Assembly: GCA_015058625.1 (NCBI GenBank)
Contig: SVCA01000003.1
Coordinates: 1-64,000, forward strand
Reading direction: 5' to 3'
From: Pseudoselenomonas ruminantium
Lineage (GTDB): Bacteria; Bacillota; Negativicutes; Selenomonadales; Selenomonadaceae
Length of the DNA: 64,000 bases
The notes under the pieces were generated by a model. It was not told the origin of the DNA and made no database searches. It worked only from the letters and a program-made list of their open reading frames with translations. This document shows, piece after piece, positions 24,036 through 32,364 of this stretch; within the stretch, counting starts at the first letter, position 1; every line of letters starts with the position of its first letter. A program made the position numbers and the translations under genes.

Positions 24036-24060
24036 AAAGTGGTTCAATTTGAACCACTTT
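24036..24060. promoter_or_regulatory. 25-bp perfect palindrome upstream of integrase
   Basis: Arms AAAGTGGTTCAA around a central T, identical over 25 bases to the core of the 15,536 palindrome. It lies about 75 bases before the integrase start. Either a second centromere-like site or an operator that ties integrase expression to the same regulator. Confidence 0.8.
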
Positions 24061-24134
24061 AGAAAGAATGATACAGATGTCTAAAAACCGTAAAAAAATG
24101 GCCAATTCGGACATCCAGATGAGGAGATGGTATT

Positions 24135-25175
24135 ATGCCGTCATATAAGAGTGAACGCCGCAACACCTGGTATTGCTCATTTTACTTTACCGACTGGCAA
24201 GGAAAAAGAAAAAAGAAAAAAAAAGAAGGTTTCAGAACTAAAAAAGAAGCTCAAGAGTGGGAACGGAAGTTTCTTGAAGAGTATGCTGAAACTCCAGATA
24301 TACCTTTTGATACGCTTGTCAAAGCATATTTAGCTGATTCCAAGAGACGTATCAAAGCAACCACATATAAAACAAGACGAATATTAGTAAATCATCATAT
24401 TTTACCTTTCTTCAAGGAAATGTGTATAAATAATATTAATAAGAGAAATATAAACGAATGGAAAGCATCCCTTGTTCAAAAAGAATTAACTCCGGCATAT
24501 ATAAAAGAAATTTATTGGCATTTAAAATCAATATTTAATTTTGCAATCGAAAATTATAATTTATTACGCAACCCCTGCGGTAAGTTAACTAGAACAAACA
24601 AAACAGAAAAAAAGATTCAATACTGGACTATTGATGAGTTTCGGACTTTCGCAGCTTATAATAGACTTCCTCAATACATAGTGCTATTTTACTTACTATT
24701 TTGGACTGGAATGAGAATTGGCGAGGCCACCGCACTTACCTGGGATGATATAGATCTTGAGACAGGCACTATCTCTATAACCAAAACCTATATTAAACTA
24801 TATGGGGAAAAAATAATAACTCCACCAAAAACTTATACTTCCAACAGGCAAATTGTCATACCATATTTTATCATCCATATGTTGCAAGACTATAAGAGGA
24901 TTTCCAAATATTCAGGGTCCCACCTATTTGAAGCAAGCCGCTCCAGTATACGAAGAAAATTTGAAAGAGACACTGTAAAAGCAAATGTAAAAAAAATCCG
25001 CATACATGACTTACGTCATTCACATGCTAGTATGTTAATAAATGCTGGATTCACTCCTATAGAAGTTGCTGATCGGCTAGGACATTCTAGTGCAGCAATT
25101 ACTTTAAGGGTATACAGCCACTTCTACACCCACAGAAGGGCCGAAATAGCAGACAGGATAGCACAGATCATTTAA
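24135..25175 (+). CDS. int: tyrosine recombinase/integrase
   Basis: 346 residues. An N-terminal arm-binding domain with an AP2-like start (RRNTWYCSFYFTDWQGKRKK), a SAM-like core-binding domain (residues about 58-150) and a catalytic domain with Arg194 (GMRIGEA), Lys232, His291-x-x-Arg294 (HDLRHSHAS), His317 (LGHSS) and Tyr327 (VYSHF). All active residues are present, so the protein should be functional. It is the last gene of the AT-rich region, as usual for integrative elements, with the attachment site expected just downstream. Confidence 0.95.
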   Translation: MPSYKSERRNTWYCSFYFTDWQGKRKKKKKEGFRTKKEAQEWERKFLEEYAETPDIPFDTLVKAYLADSKRRIKATTYKTRRILVNHHILPFFKEMCINNINKRNINEWKASLVQKELTPAYIKEIYWHLKSIFNFAIENYNLLRNPCGKLTRTNKTEKKIQYWTIDEFRTFAAYNRLPQYIVLFYLLFWTGMRIGEATALTWDDIDLETGTISITKTYIKLYGEKIITPPKTYTSNRQIVIPYFIIHMLQDYKRISKYSGSHLFEASRSSIRRKFERDTVKANVKKIRIHDLRHSHASMLINAGFTPIEVADRLGHSSAAITLRVYSHFYTHRRAEIADRIAQII

Positions 25176-25320
25176 CACCTCTTAAACGCCCCTCATAGGC
25201 CAAATTAGTACGTTTTTAGTACGCTATGATTTTTTTCTTTCTAAAAACCTTATAGAATCAGCTTTGAAAGGACAAGGGGACGCAATGTATGAATTATACC
25301 ACACATTGCGTCCCTTATCC
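25176..25320. other. probable right boundary of the mobile element
   Basis: Gene content and base composition change here. The interval holds a TAGTACG repeat pair (about 25,207-25,224) and a 12-bp inverted repeat, GGGACGCAATGT (25,277-25,288) with its complement (25,303-25,314). No tRNA or tmRNA is present. The exact attachment core cannot be set without the left end, which is outside the window. Confidence 0.45.
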
Positions 25321-25344
25321 ATAGTGAAGCGAAATGAATATGAA

Positions 25345-25605
25345 TTAAGCGTGAGCCAGCTCGTCGTTGTCGTCGTAAACCGGCGATTCAGCGCCCATCA
25401 GCTCGCTGAAGTCGATGTTCAGGGCCTTGCCTTCGTTCAGCGTGCGAATCTTGCCTGCTACTTCAGCATCTGCCACGAAGGGACGGCACTCGTAAAGGCT
25501 TGCTTCCATACCAGCAGTCTCCGGTACATAGAAGCCCAGACGGTCAGCTACCGTCTTAAAAGCATAGAAACGCTCAGCCAGGTCACACCATTCAAGATTT
25601 TTCAT
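25345..25605 (-). CDS. small conserved-looking hypothetical protein
   Basis: 86 residues, acidic, with an AAGGAGAG site before ATG 25605. Begins MKNLEWCDLAERFYAF and ends with a flexible acidic tail. No membrane segment and no recognised family. Codon use looks like the GC-richer chromosome, so it is probably the first chromosomal gene beside the element. The hairpin at 25,277-25,314 lies downstream and could end its transcript, although its T run is weak. Confidence 0.6.
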   Translation of the reverse strand: MKNLEWCDLAERFYAFKTVADRLGFYVPETAGMEASLYECRPFVADAEVAGKIRTLNEGKALNIDFSELMGAESPVYDDNDELAHA

Positions 25606-25891
25606 TGTTAAAACTCTCCTTACTAATCCCTAAAACCTTACAGTAAAAAAATTATATTTTATCCCAACTCGCTTTCCTCCCACAGAGCAAGACGAAAAAT
25701 CTTACGATTTTTCATCAGCCCTTACACGAAATCTAAGCGATTCTGCGCCTTACAGGCTTGACTCGCAAAGATTTCATAGCAAAAACGAGATGTCAGTAAT
25801 CATAACAGTTTTCTTTCGAGTTGTCAAACCCTCGTATTTTCCCCTGAGCTGTGCTAAACTAGCATAGAGAGAAATTAACGAGGTGATAGCC
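25606..25891. other. intergenic region with one hairpin
   Basis: AT-rich divergent intergenic region. It contains an 11-bp-arm hairpin, GACGAAAAATC with GATTTTTCATC (25,691-25,716), with no clear T run after it. I see no RNA gene or reading frame. Confidence 0.5.
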
Positions 25892-26281
25892 ATGTCATAC
25901 TTTTTTATTCTGCTGATAGCTATATTATCCATTATCTTCCTGCTGGAAATGCGCCATAGCCTGCGCCGTTCCAACATGAACAGCCACCTGATTGAAAAGT
26001 ACCGGGATGACCTGCAGAATAAGGAACTGCTGGAAGAAATCTACGCCTACTGCCAGCACGATTACAAACTGCGCCGCATCATACAGAAGCACAATATTAC
26101 TTATGATGATATCGAAAAAATATATCAAAAACTGCTGCTCTGGGGAAACTTTCATAAAGGCCGCCGCTTCGTCCCCATCACTTCCTTTCTATATGTATGC
26201 ACACTGAATTACCTTGGCCAGCATAAAAATGATGATGCCAAAGAACTCACGATGAAGTGCATGAATTACCTGCATATCTGA
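25892..26281 (+). CDS. membrane-anchored hypothetical protein
   Basis: 129 residues from ATG 25892 (GAGGTGATA upstream). One N-terminal membrane helix (SYFFILLIAILSIIFLL) is followed by a cytoplasmic helical domain rich in Tyr, Lys and His. I recognise no family. It stands alone, convergent with the SIMPL-domain gene and separated from it by a strong bidirectional terminator. Confidence 0.6.
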   Translation: MSYFFILLIAILSIIFLLEMRHSLRRSNMNSHLIEKYRDDLQNKELLEEIYAYCQHDYKLRRIIQKHNITYDDIEKIYQKLLLWGNFHKGRRFVPITSFLYVCTLNYLGQHKNDDAKELTMKCMNYLHI

Positions 26282-26288
26282 CATGTCA

Positions 26289-26329
26289 AAAAGCCGTTAA
26301 GGTTCATCTTGGTGACCTTAACGGCTTTT
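26289..26329. terminator. bidirectional terminator
   Basis: Perfect 15-bp stem AAAAGCCGTTAAGGT with its complement and an 11-base loop, A run on one side and T run on the other, between convergent genes. Confidence 0.92.
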
Positions 26330-26331
26330 GC

Positions 26332-27033
26332 TCATTTACTCAACAGATATTCAATATGTACCCGGGCATTGAAATCCAATGTTCCCGGCTCAATATTCGT
26401 AGCTGTGGCTTTGGAAGCCAACAGCATATTTCTGTCATAGGAACGGGCTTCTATATAATCCGTACTCTCCGAGACGTTCTTGATGCCTACAATATGACGA
26501 CCAAGGCCCTGGGCGATGATATCCGCCTTGTTCCGTGCATCAGCGATAGCAGCACCTAAGGCTTCCTTGCGGGCGGCACTCTGATTACTCAGAGAAAACT
26601 GCAGGGAATTAACTTCATTAGCTCCGGCATTCAGCGCCGCATCAATAATTCTGCCCGCTTTGGCAATATCGCGGATATTGACCCGCAGAGAATGACTGGC
26701 CGTGTAGCTGCTGATTTCGCGGCCGCGCTCATCCTCGTTGCTGTAGTTGGGGTGGAAGGAATATTGCTGACTCTTGATATCAGCGCCAGCCACGCCCATC
26801 TGCTTCAAGGCCTGCGTAATGGCCATGGATTTCTGGGCGTTTTCCGCCTGCGCCTGATTGGCACTGCGGGCCTGGGATGTTACCCCCAATGTCAGCACCG
26901 CCTGGTCAGGCACCACCGCTGCACTGCCCTGCCCGTCCACAGACAGCACCGGCAGTTCTTCTGCAGCCAAAGCCACCGGCGAACAAAGAAGCGCCAATGC
27001 CAATAACGCCGTAAATAACTTAGCTAATTTCAT
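26332..27033 (-). CDS. SIMPL-domain (DUF541) exported protein
   Basis: 233 residues from ATG 27033 (GGGAGG upstream). A signal peptide ends at AALAA-type residues (LCSPVALAAEE). The body is a SIMPL domain: LSVDGQGSAAVVPDQAVLTL, then KQMGVAGADIKSQQYS, and GANEVNSLQFSLSN. Family members are periplasmic or surface proteins with uncertain roles, some linked to oxidative stress. Located 33 bases downstream of the peptidase gene and possibly in its transcript. Confidence 0.85.
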   Translation of the reverse strand: MKLAKLFTALLALALLCSPVALAAEELPVLSVDGQGSAAVVPDQAVLTLGVTSQARSANQAQAENAQKSMAITQALKQMGVAGADIKSQQYSFHPNYSNEDERGREISSYTASHSLRVNIRDIAKAGRIIDAALNAGANEVNSLQFSLSNQSAARKEALGAAIADARNKADIIAQGLGRHIVGIKNVSESTDYIEARSYDRNMLLASKATATNIEPGTLDFNARVHIEYLLSK

Positions 27034-27066
27034 GGAAACAACCTCCCATACAGGAAAATCTTTCAC

Positions 27067-28146
27067 TTAACGTACACCAAGTTCAATAAGCTCCTTCGGT
27101 GCCTTGGTCAAAGGCTCACAGCCCGTTTCCGTCACCAGCACCGTATCTTCAATGCGCAGACCGCCCCAGCCCGGCAGATATACCCCCGGTTCATCCGTTA
27201 CCAGCATTCCCGGCTGCAGGGCTTCGCAGGTGCTCTTTAAGGACAGACGCGGTTCTTCATGAATTTCCAGACCGAGGCTGTGCCCCAAGCCATGACCAAA
27301 ATACTGCGCCAAGTCGTATTTCGCCAGATTTGCCTGCACAGCTTCGTGAACAGACTTGCCCGATACGCCCGGTTTAATCTTGTTCAAGCCCAGGAGCTGG
27401 GATTCCAAAACAGCCTTATAAATCTTGCGCTGTTTTTCATCCGCCTTGCCCATGCAGATGGTACGCGTGATATCCGAAGCATAACCGCCGAAGAACGCAC
27501 CAAAATCCATGGTGACAAACTCGCCTTCGTTGATGACCTTGTCCGTAGCAATGCCATGCGGCAGACTCCCCCGCACGCCGGAGGCCATTATGGTCGTGAA
27601 GGACGGGCCTTCCGAGCCGTTTTCACGCATGCAGTTTTCCAAATGTGCCGCCGCCTGCACTTCCGTCATGCCCGGACGGATATAGGTCAGCATATCAGCA
27701 AAGGCAATATCCACAATCTCACAAGCCTTGCGGATGTTGGCGATTTCTTCCGCGTCCTTAATCTGACGCAGGGTGTCAAGCTTCAACGGCGTATTGAATT
27801 CACAGCCGTCAAGCAGTTCGCCGAGTTTGGCATAGTAATCATAAATGATGGCATTGCCTTCAAAGCCAACCTTCTTGGCGCCAATCTTCTTCACGCACTC
27901 GGCAGTCTTAGCCAGCAGGCCGTCCTTCTGCTCCACAATCTCAAAAAGCGGCGCCTGCTGACCAGCCTGCTCCGTATAACGGCTGTCCGTAATCAGCATG
28001 GCATCGTTCATACCGATAACCAACGTGGTATCATCACCACGGAAGCCGCTGAAATAGTGAAGATTCACATACTTCGTAATGATTACTGCATCCAAACCTT
28101 TTTCAGCTAATACAGCGCGTAACGCCTGCAAACGACTTTCCTTCAT
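27067..28146 (-). CDS. Xaa-Pro aminopeptidase (M24B)
   Basis: 359 residues with a creatinase-like N-terminal domain and a pita-bread catalytic domain. Metal ligands: two Asp in TMDFGAFFGGYASDITRTIC, His in GHGLGHSLGLEIHEEP, and two Glu in VTDEPGVYLPGWGGLRIEDT. It removes residues preceding proline from peptides in the cytoplasm. Similar to PepQ/YpdF/YqhT. The yqhT-aroQ-type neighbourhood (with aroQ directly upstream) is common in Firmicutes. GGAG lies upstream of ATG 28146. Confidence 0.92.
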   Translation of the reverse strand: MKESRLQALRAVLAEKGLDAVIITKYVNLHYFSGFRGDDTTLVIGMNDAMLITDSRYTEQAGQQAPLFEIVEQKDGLLAKTAECVKKIGAKKVGFEGNAIIYDYYAKLGELLDGCEFNTPLKLDTLRQIKDAEEIANIRKACEIVDIAFADMLTYIRPGMTEVQAAAHLENCMRENGSEGPSFTTIMASGVRGSLPHGIATDKVINEGEFVTMDFGAFFGGYASDITRTICMGKADEKQRKIYKAVLESQLLGLNKIKPGVSGKSVHEAVQANLAKYDLAQYFGHGLGHSLGLEIHEEPRLSLKSTCEALQPGMLVTDEPGVYLPGWGGLRIEDTVLVTETGCEPLTKAPKELIELGVR

Positions 28147-28169
28147 AAATGGGTCAACTCCTGATAAAC

Positions 28170-28607
28170 TTATTTCTTCAATTTATAGATAATGGCTTCG
28201 AGCGCTGCCAAGTAACTCTCAACGCCCAGACCGCATATCTGTCCCATGGCGACAGGCGCCAGCACCGAATTATGCCGGAACTCCTCCCGCTTGTGGATAT
28301 TGGAGATATGCACCTCGATAAGCGGCACTTCCACCGCCGCAATCGCATCCCGCAGAGCAATACTGTAATGGGTAAACGCCGCCGCATTGAAAATGATATA
28401 ATCATACACGCCGCGCGCCGCCTGAATCTTATCCACCAGCACACCCTCGTGATTGGACTGGAAACAGTCAACTTCGATACCTGCCTCCTGCCCGCGCTTC
28501 TGCAGCATTTCTTCAATGTCCTGCAAAGTGGTACTGCCGTAAATCTCCGGCTCACGCGTTCCCAAAAGATTAAGATTCGGCCCATTTAATACCAATACTT
28601 TGTGCAT
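28170..28607 (-). CDS. aroQ: type II 3-dehydroquinate dehydratase
   Basis: 145 residues, the usual size of type II dehydroquinase. [17 protein letters not shown] holds the catalytic Arg and Tyr, [16 protein letters not shown] and [19 protein letters not shown] the substrate-binding residues. It converts 3-dehydroquinate to 3-dehydroshikimate in the shikimate pathway. It lies between the peptidase and acylphosphatase genes in one direction, probably one transcript. Confidence 0.96.
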   Translation of the reverse strand: MHKVLVLNGPNLNLLGTREPEIYGSTTLQDIEEMLQKRGQEAGIEVDCFQSNHEGVLVDKIQAARGVYDYIIFNAAAFTHYSIALRDAIAAVEVPLIEVHISNIHKREEFRHNSVLAPVAMGQICGLGVESYLAALEAIIYKLKK

Positions 28608-28619
28608 CTGTCCGCCCCC

Positions 28620-28901
28620 TCAGTAGTGAATTTCAAAACGCTGTTCCATAGCCACAACGTCACGAACTTCCAAGCCAAAACTCTGCACCTTGATAAAGTA
28701 ATTACCCTCGCGGATAATAGCCTCCAAACGGTCAATAGCCGACTGCGGCCCCTGCAGTTCCATCGTCACAGTGCCGTCGGACATATTCTTCACCCAGCCA
28801 GTAATGCCAAGATTCATTGCATTCTGCTGCACAAACATCCGAAAGCCCACACCCTGCACCCTGCCTGTAGCCGTGCCAAAATAACGAACCAAATCTGCCA
28901 T
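28620..28901 (-). CDS. acyP: acylphosphatase
   Basis: 93 residues from ATG 28901 (GGAGG upstream). Signature GRVQGVGFRMFVQQNA with the catalytic Arg, and GWVKNMSDGTVTMELQG with the catalytic Asn. It hydrolyses acylphosphates such as acetyl phosphate or carbamoyl phosphate. It is the first gene of the short aroQ-peptidase group. Confidence 0.95.
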   Translation of the reverse strand: MADLVRYFGTATGRVQGVGFRMFVQQNAMNLGITGWVKNMSDGTVTMELQGPQSAIDRLEAIIREGNYFIKVQSFGLEVRDVVAMEQRFEIHY

Positions 28902-29025
28902 GATAATTACCTCCTCCAAGCTGCAACATTACAAATCTCAAGCTATATTGTACTATTTTCACAGACTAATGTAAACCGTCAGATTATGATGGGGGTATTT
29001 TTTGTTACAAATATGTTGGCAATAA

Positions 29026-29221
29026 GCGCGGCGGGGGCAGTTGGCAGCGGCAGCGTTGGCAGGGAGCGTTAAGAACTTGTTTTTTGCCATACCGCAGCCC
29101 TATCGCGAAAAGCATATTGTTTGAGCAACGCGAGTTTTTGCTTTTCACGATACTTAATTAAAGGCAAAAGACAAGTTTAGCGCCCTGCCATAGCGGACGA
29201 TGGCAACTGCCCCCGCCGCGC
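29026..29221. repeat. long imperfect inverted repeat (fold-back or MITE-like element)
   Basis: GCGCGGCGGGGGCAGTTG (29,026-29,043) is exactly complementary to 29,204-29,221. Inside, GGCAGGG, ACTTGT, TTTTGCC and GAAAAGC blocks are complementary in the same order, so almost the whole 196 bp can fold into one stem. The flanks show no pairing. It contains no reading frame and fills the 333-bp gap between acyP and trhP. Candidate miniature transposable element or structured RNA. Confidence 0.65.
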
Positions 29222-29234
29222 GCCTTCAACGGTA

Positions 29235-30467
29235 CTATTTAGCAACAACATCCCGCCGCAAGATTGTATATTCTTCCACCGGCTGTTCCATCTTCATCCG
29301 TATAATCTGCTGCGGATGCGGTGCCACCGAGATTTCCTCATTGGTTTCATTGTCAATCATCGAAGTAATCTTCTGCCGGTAAAGCGGCCCTGTGGGCTGG
29401 AAGACTTCAATCTCCTGTCCCACCTTCATATTGTTGCGCTGTTCAACGACAGCATAACCGGTAGCCGGGTCATAAGAGCGCACGAGTCCCACAAAATCAG
29501 AGGTCTGGTCATAGGACGTCTTGCCGTAAATCTGGTCATCCGCATCGGGCTGATGATAATAGAAGCCCGTGGTATAAGCCCGATGGGAAACCTTTTCGAG
29601 CTCGTCCATCCATTCCTGCTTGACCGTAAACTTCTCCGGGTCGGCAAAGTAACTGTCAATAGCCAGCCGATAAGCCTTCGTAACACTGGCAGCATAATGG
29701 ACGCTTTTCATGCGGCCTTCGATTTTGAGGCTGTCCACGCCACTCTCAATAACATCCTTGATATGCGGCATCAGGCACATATCCTTGGAGTTCATGATAT
29801 ACGTGCCCCGGTCGTCTTCCTCAATGGGGAAGTATTTACCCGGACGGGTTTCCTCGACCAGCGCATACTTCCAACGGCAGGACTGGGCACAGCTGCCGCG
29901 GTTGGAATCGCGGCCTGTAAAATAATTGGACAGCAAGCAGCGGCCAGAATAGGAAATACACATGGCACCATGCATAAACATTTCCAAATCCACATCACAT
30001 TTCTCGCGGATTTCACGGATTTCGTTGAGGCTCATTTCACGGGCGAGCACCACGCGTTTGGCACCTAATTCCTTCCATGCATTGACCGTCGCCCAGTTGG
30101 TATTGTTCGCCTGCGTGCTGATGTGGAGTTCCATATTGGGAATCAGCTTGCGGCAGAGCATAAATACGCCCAAATCAGCCACGAGCAGGGCATCTACGTG
30201 AATCTCCTGCAAGTAGCGCAGATAATCCGGCAGTTTTTCCATATCGCTGTTATGTGGGAAGATATTGACCGTCACATAGACCTTTTTCCCGCGCGCATGG
30301 GCAAAATCCACAGCTTCTTTCAGTTCCTCATAGGTGAAGTTGCCGCCAAAGGCACGCAGGCCAAAAGCCTTGCCACCTAAGTAGACCGCATCAGCACCAT
30401 AGAGAACCGCCATTTTCATCTTTTCCAAATTCCCGGCAGGTGCCAGGAGTTCAGGTTTCTTTATCAT
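29235..30467 (-). CDS. trhP: U32-family tRNA hydroxylase TrhP (YrrO/YegQ type)
   Basis: 410 residues. The U32 signature EMFMHGAMCISYSGRC with further cysteines in RGSCAQSCRWKY supplies iron-sulfur ligands. TrhP proteins hydroxylate uridine 34 of certain tRNAs using prephenate-derived chemistry. The gene overlaps by four bases the start-side neighbour encoding a TrhM-like methyltransferase, which methylates that hydroxyl to give mo5U. Only one U32 gene is present, unlike the yrrN-yrrO pair of Bacillus. Confidence 0.88.
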   Translation of the reverse strand: MIKKPELLAPAGNLEKMKMAVLYGADAVYLGGKAFGLRAFGGNFTYEELKEAVDFAHARGKKVYVTVNIFPHNSDMEKLPDYLRYLQEIHVDALLVADLGVFMLCRKLIPNMELHISTQANNTNWATVNAWKELGAKRVVLAREMSLNEIREIREKCDVDLEMFMHGAMCISYSGRCLLSNYFTGRDSNRGSCAQSCRWKYALVEETRPGKYFPIEEDDRGTYIMNSKDMCLMPHIKDVIESGVDSLKIEGRMKSVHYAASVTKAYRLAIDSYFADPEKFTVKQEWMDELEKVSHRAYTTGFYYHQPDADDQIYGKTSYDQTSDFVGLVRSYDPATGYAVVEQRNNMKVGQEIEVFQPTGPLYRQKITSMIDNETNEEISVAPHPQQIIRMKMEQPVEEYTILRRDVVAK

Positions 30468-31063
30468 GTATCCAATCTCCTCGTGACGGCGAGTCCATCG
30501 CCGTTTTCCAGTATTTCCGTTACATAGGGCGGCTGGCTGACTAGCTCGATATACTCCCGCAGGCGTTTGACAATCGTCTTAAAGCGCCGGGGCGTAGGCA
30601 CATCGCCCTTGACATAGCCGCGAAACAACACGTTATCCGCCAGAATCACAGCCTTATCGGCGAGCATGGGCTGTATCTTGTGGAAATAGTCCACATACTG
30701 CCCCTTAGCCGCGTCAATAAACACAAAGTCAAATTTTTGACCGGTCAATTGCAGCTTTAATAGATTTTCCGCCGCGTCACCGCCCATAATATGAATCCGG
30801 TCAGCGTATGCTGACCGGTCAATATAGCTCTGTGCCGTCTTTATCCGTTCGTCACTGAGCTCTAATGTCGTGATTTCAATATCTGCGGCACCATTTTGCG
30901 CCATAAGCAGGCTTGAATAGCCGATGGCTGTGCCGATTTCGAGTACACGATGGGGCTTTGCCTCCTGCACCACCTGCAGAAAGGCCTGCCGCCCGCGTTC
31001 ATTGATAATGGGAACATGATGGAGAGCCGCGTAGCCCTCCATCTCCCGCAATAATTCGTCCAA
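30464..31063 (-). CDS. trhM: tRNA 5-hydroxyuridine O-methyltransferase (TrhM/YrrM type)
   Basis: 199 residues of the class I O-methyltransferase family 3. SAM-binding motif VLEIGTAIGYSSLLMA and the metal-binding segment FVFIDAAKGQYVDYF. Generic members act on catechols, but position beside trhP and downstream of mltG, as in the yrrL-yrrM-yrrO order of Bacillus, supports the tRNA wobble-uridine role. The stop overlaps the trhP start (ATGA). Confidence 0.85.
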   Translation of the reverse strand: MDELLREMEGYAALHHVPIINERGRQAFLQVVQEAKPHRVLEIGTAIGYSSLLMAQNGAADIEITTLELSDERIKTAQSYIDRSAYADRIHIMGGDAAENLLKLQLTGQKFDFVFIDAAKGQYVDYFHKIQPMLADKAVILADNVLFRGYVKGDVPTPRRFKTIVKRLREYIELVSQPPYVTEILENGDGLAVTRRLDT

Positions 31064-31081
31064 GTTCCTTCCACCTCATCC

Positions 31082-31151
31082 GTCAGCACTTCGTGCTGAC
31101 ACTGCCCAGGGAGTCCACCGGACTCCCGCGATGTCTCGCCCCCTCAAGGGG
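31082..31151. repeat. triple-hairpin intergenic repeat (REP-like)
   Basis: Three successive palindromes: GTCAGCAC/GTGCTGAC (31,082-31,100), GGGAGTCC/GGACTCCC (31,109-31,127) and CCCCT/AGGGG (31,140-31,151). Such multi-hairpin intergenic units are dispersed in many Firmicute genomes. Located between mltG and trhM inside the operon. Confidence 0.65.
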
Positions 31152-31155
31152 AAGG

Positions 31156-32289
31156 CTATCTAACCTGTTCTACAATCTGCTGATGTTCAGCATAGGTTTT
31201 TGAGTAATGATTATGACCTTTTCGGTCTGCCACAAAGTAGAGATAATCCGTATCGGCAGGATAGAGCACCGCTTCGATAGCTGCCATACCCGGGCTGGCA
31301 ATGGGTCCGGGGGGCAGTCCCTTTATCTGATACGTATTGTAAGGAGACTCAATCTTCGTATCCTTGATGCTCACATCTTCCTTGGGCGCATCCAGAAGAT
31401 ACTGAATCGTGGTGTCGGACTGAATGGGCATACCCACTTTCAGCCGCTTGAAAAATACCTGCGCGATAATGGGCCGGTCTTCCTCATACATCGCTTCCTT
31501 TTCCACCAGCGAGGCCAGCGTAATCAACTCATGGATGGAGAGGTTCATTTCCGCCGCCCGCTTCCGCATTTTGGGCGTCAGCCGGTTATCCATATCCTCG
31601 GCCATCATTTTCAAAATGCCATCCACCGACGGGTCATCATGGAGCACATAAGTATCAGGGAATAAAAAACCCTCGCAGGCATAACGAATATCCTTGTCCC
31701 GCTTGATATAGCTATAAGGGGCAAAATCCTTGGCCTTGCGCAGGAACTCCTCCTCATCCACCAGCCCTTCATCACTGAGGCGCTTGGCGATTTCCTTGAC
31801 CCCAAACCCTTCGGGAATGGTGAACTTAACCTGGGTAGTTTCCCCGTTCACCAGCTTATTGATGATTTCCTCCGGCGGCGTGTTGGGCTTAAACGCATAG
31901 GTGCCCGTCTTAAACTTATCTGCCGCATCGCTTTTCTTCACCTGCAGCCAGAAAGCTTTTTTGTTGGTAATAATGCCATGCTTCAAGAGCTCATCAGTGA
32001 TGTCACTGGCACTCATGCCCTTTTTGACCGAAAGGAAAATGGTCTGATTGGGGTCCAGATTCTTGGGCGCCGCCTTATCCGCCGTCCCCAAAGACAAAAA
32101 CACGCCCAAAGCGATAACCACCACAAAAGCGGCCCCGATGGCCGTCCAATGTTTCCAGGTCAGGCTCTTGAAAAAAGTCGTGCCCTTCTTCATGCCGTCA
32201 TTGATATTTCCCAGGCTGACATCTTCACCGTTCAGCCATTTTCCCAGCTTATCCTTTAACTCCCCGATTTTGGCAAGCAAATCCCCCAC
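31156..32289 (-). CDS. mltG: endolytic murein transglycosylase MltG (YceG-like)
   Basis: 377 residues. A cytoplasmic N-terminus of about 45 residues, one membrane helix (AIGAAFVVVIALGVFLS), a LysM-like region and the catalytic YceG domain with ASLVEKEAMYEEDRPIIAQV containing the active Glu. It cleaves nascent glycan strands and limits peptidoglycan length. The start is GTG 32289 after AGGAGATG. Fits the conserved yrrK-yrzB-yrrL order. Confidence 0.93.
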   Translation of the reverse strand: MGDLLAKIGELKDKLGKWLNGEDVSLGNINDGMKKGTTFFKSLTWKHWTAIGAAFVVVIALGVFLSLGTADKAAPKNLDPNQTIFLSVKKGMSASDITDELLKHGIITNKKAFWLQVKKSDAADKFKTGTYAFKPNTPPEEIINKLVNGETTQVKFTIPEGFGVKEIAKRLSDEGLVDEEEFLRKAKDFAPYSYIKRDKDIRYACEGFLFPDTYVLHDDPSVDGILKMMAEDMDNRLTPKMRKRAAEMNLSIHELITLASLVEKEAMYEEDRPIIAQVFFKRLKVGMPIQSDTTIQYLLDAPKEDVSIKDTKIESPYNTYQIKGLPPGPIASPGMAAIEAVLYPADTDYLYFVADRKGHNHYSKTYAEHQQIVEQVR

Positions 32290-32320
32290 GCCAACATCTC
32301 CTGTCTTCTTTTTTTGGCAA

Positions 32321-32355
32321 AATAAAAACTGCCATCCGCAAACTGAATGGCAGTT
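32321..32355 (-). terminator. terminator after yrzB-like gene
   Basis: Stem AACTGCCAT/ATGGCAGTT with 11-base loop, followed on the minus strand by a T-rich tract. It may partly separate mltG from ruvX-yrzB. Confidence 0.75.
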
Positions 32356-32364
32356 CCTACCTAT

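Noticed and set aside
1..25175. prophage
   Set aside because: Integrase and repressor pairs suggest it, but no capsid, portal, terminase, tail or lysis gene is seen, while rep, par and pilus genes are.
25277..25314. rho-independent terminator
   Set aside because: A strong 12-bp stem exists but is not followed by a T run in either direction, so it is listed only as part of the boundary region.
25176..25344. tRNA gene as integration target
   Set aside because: No cloverleaf, T-loop GTTCGAATC-type sequence or CCA end could be found on either strand.
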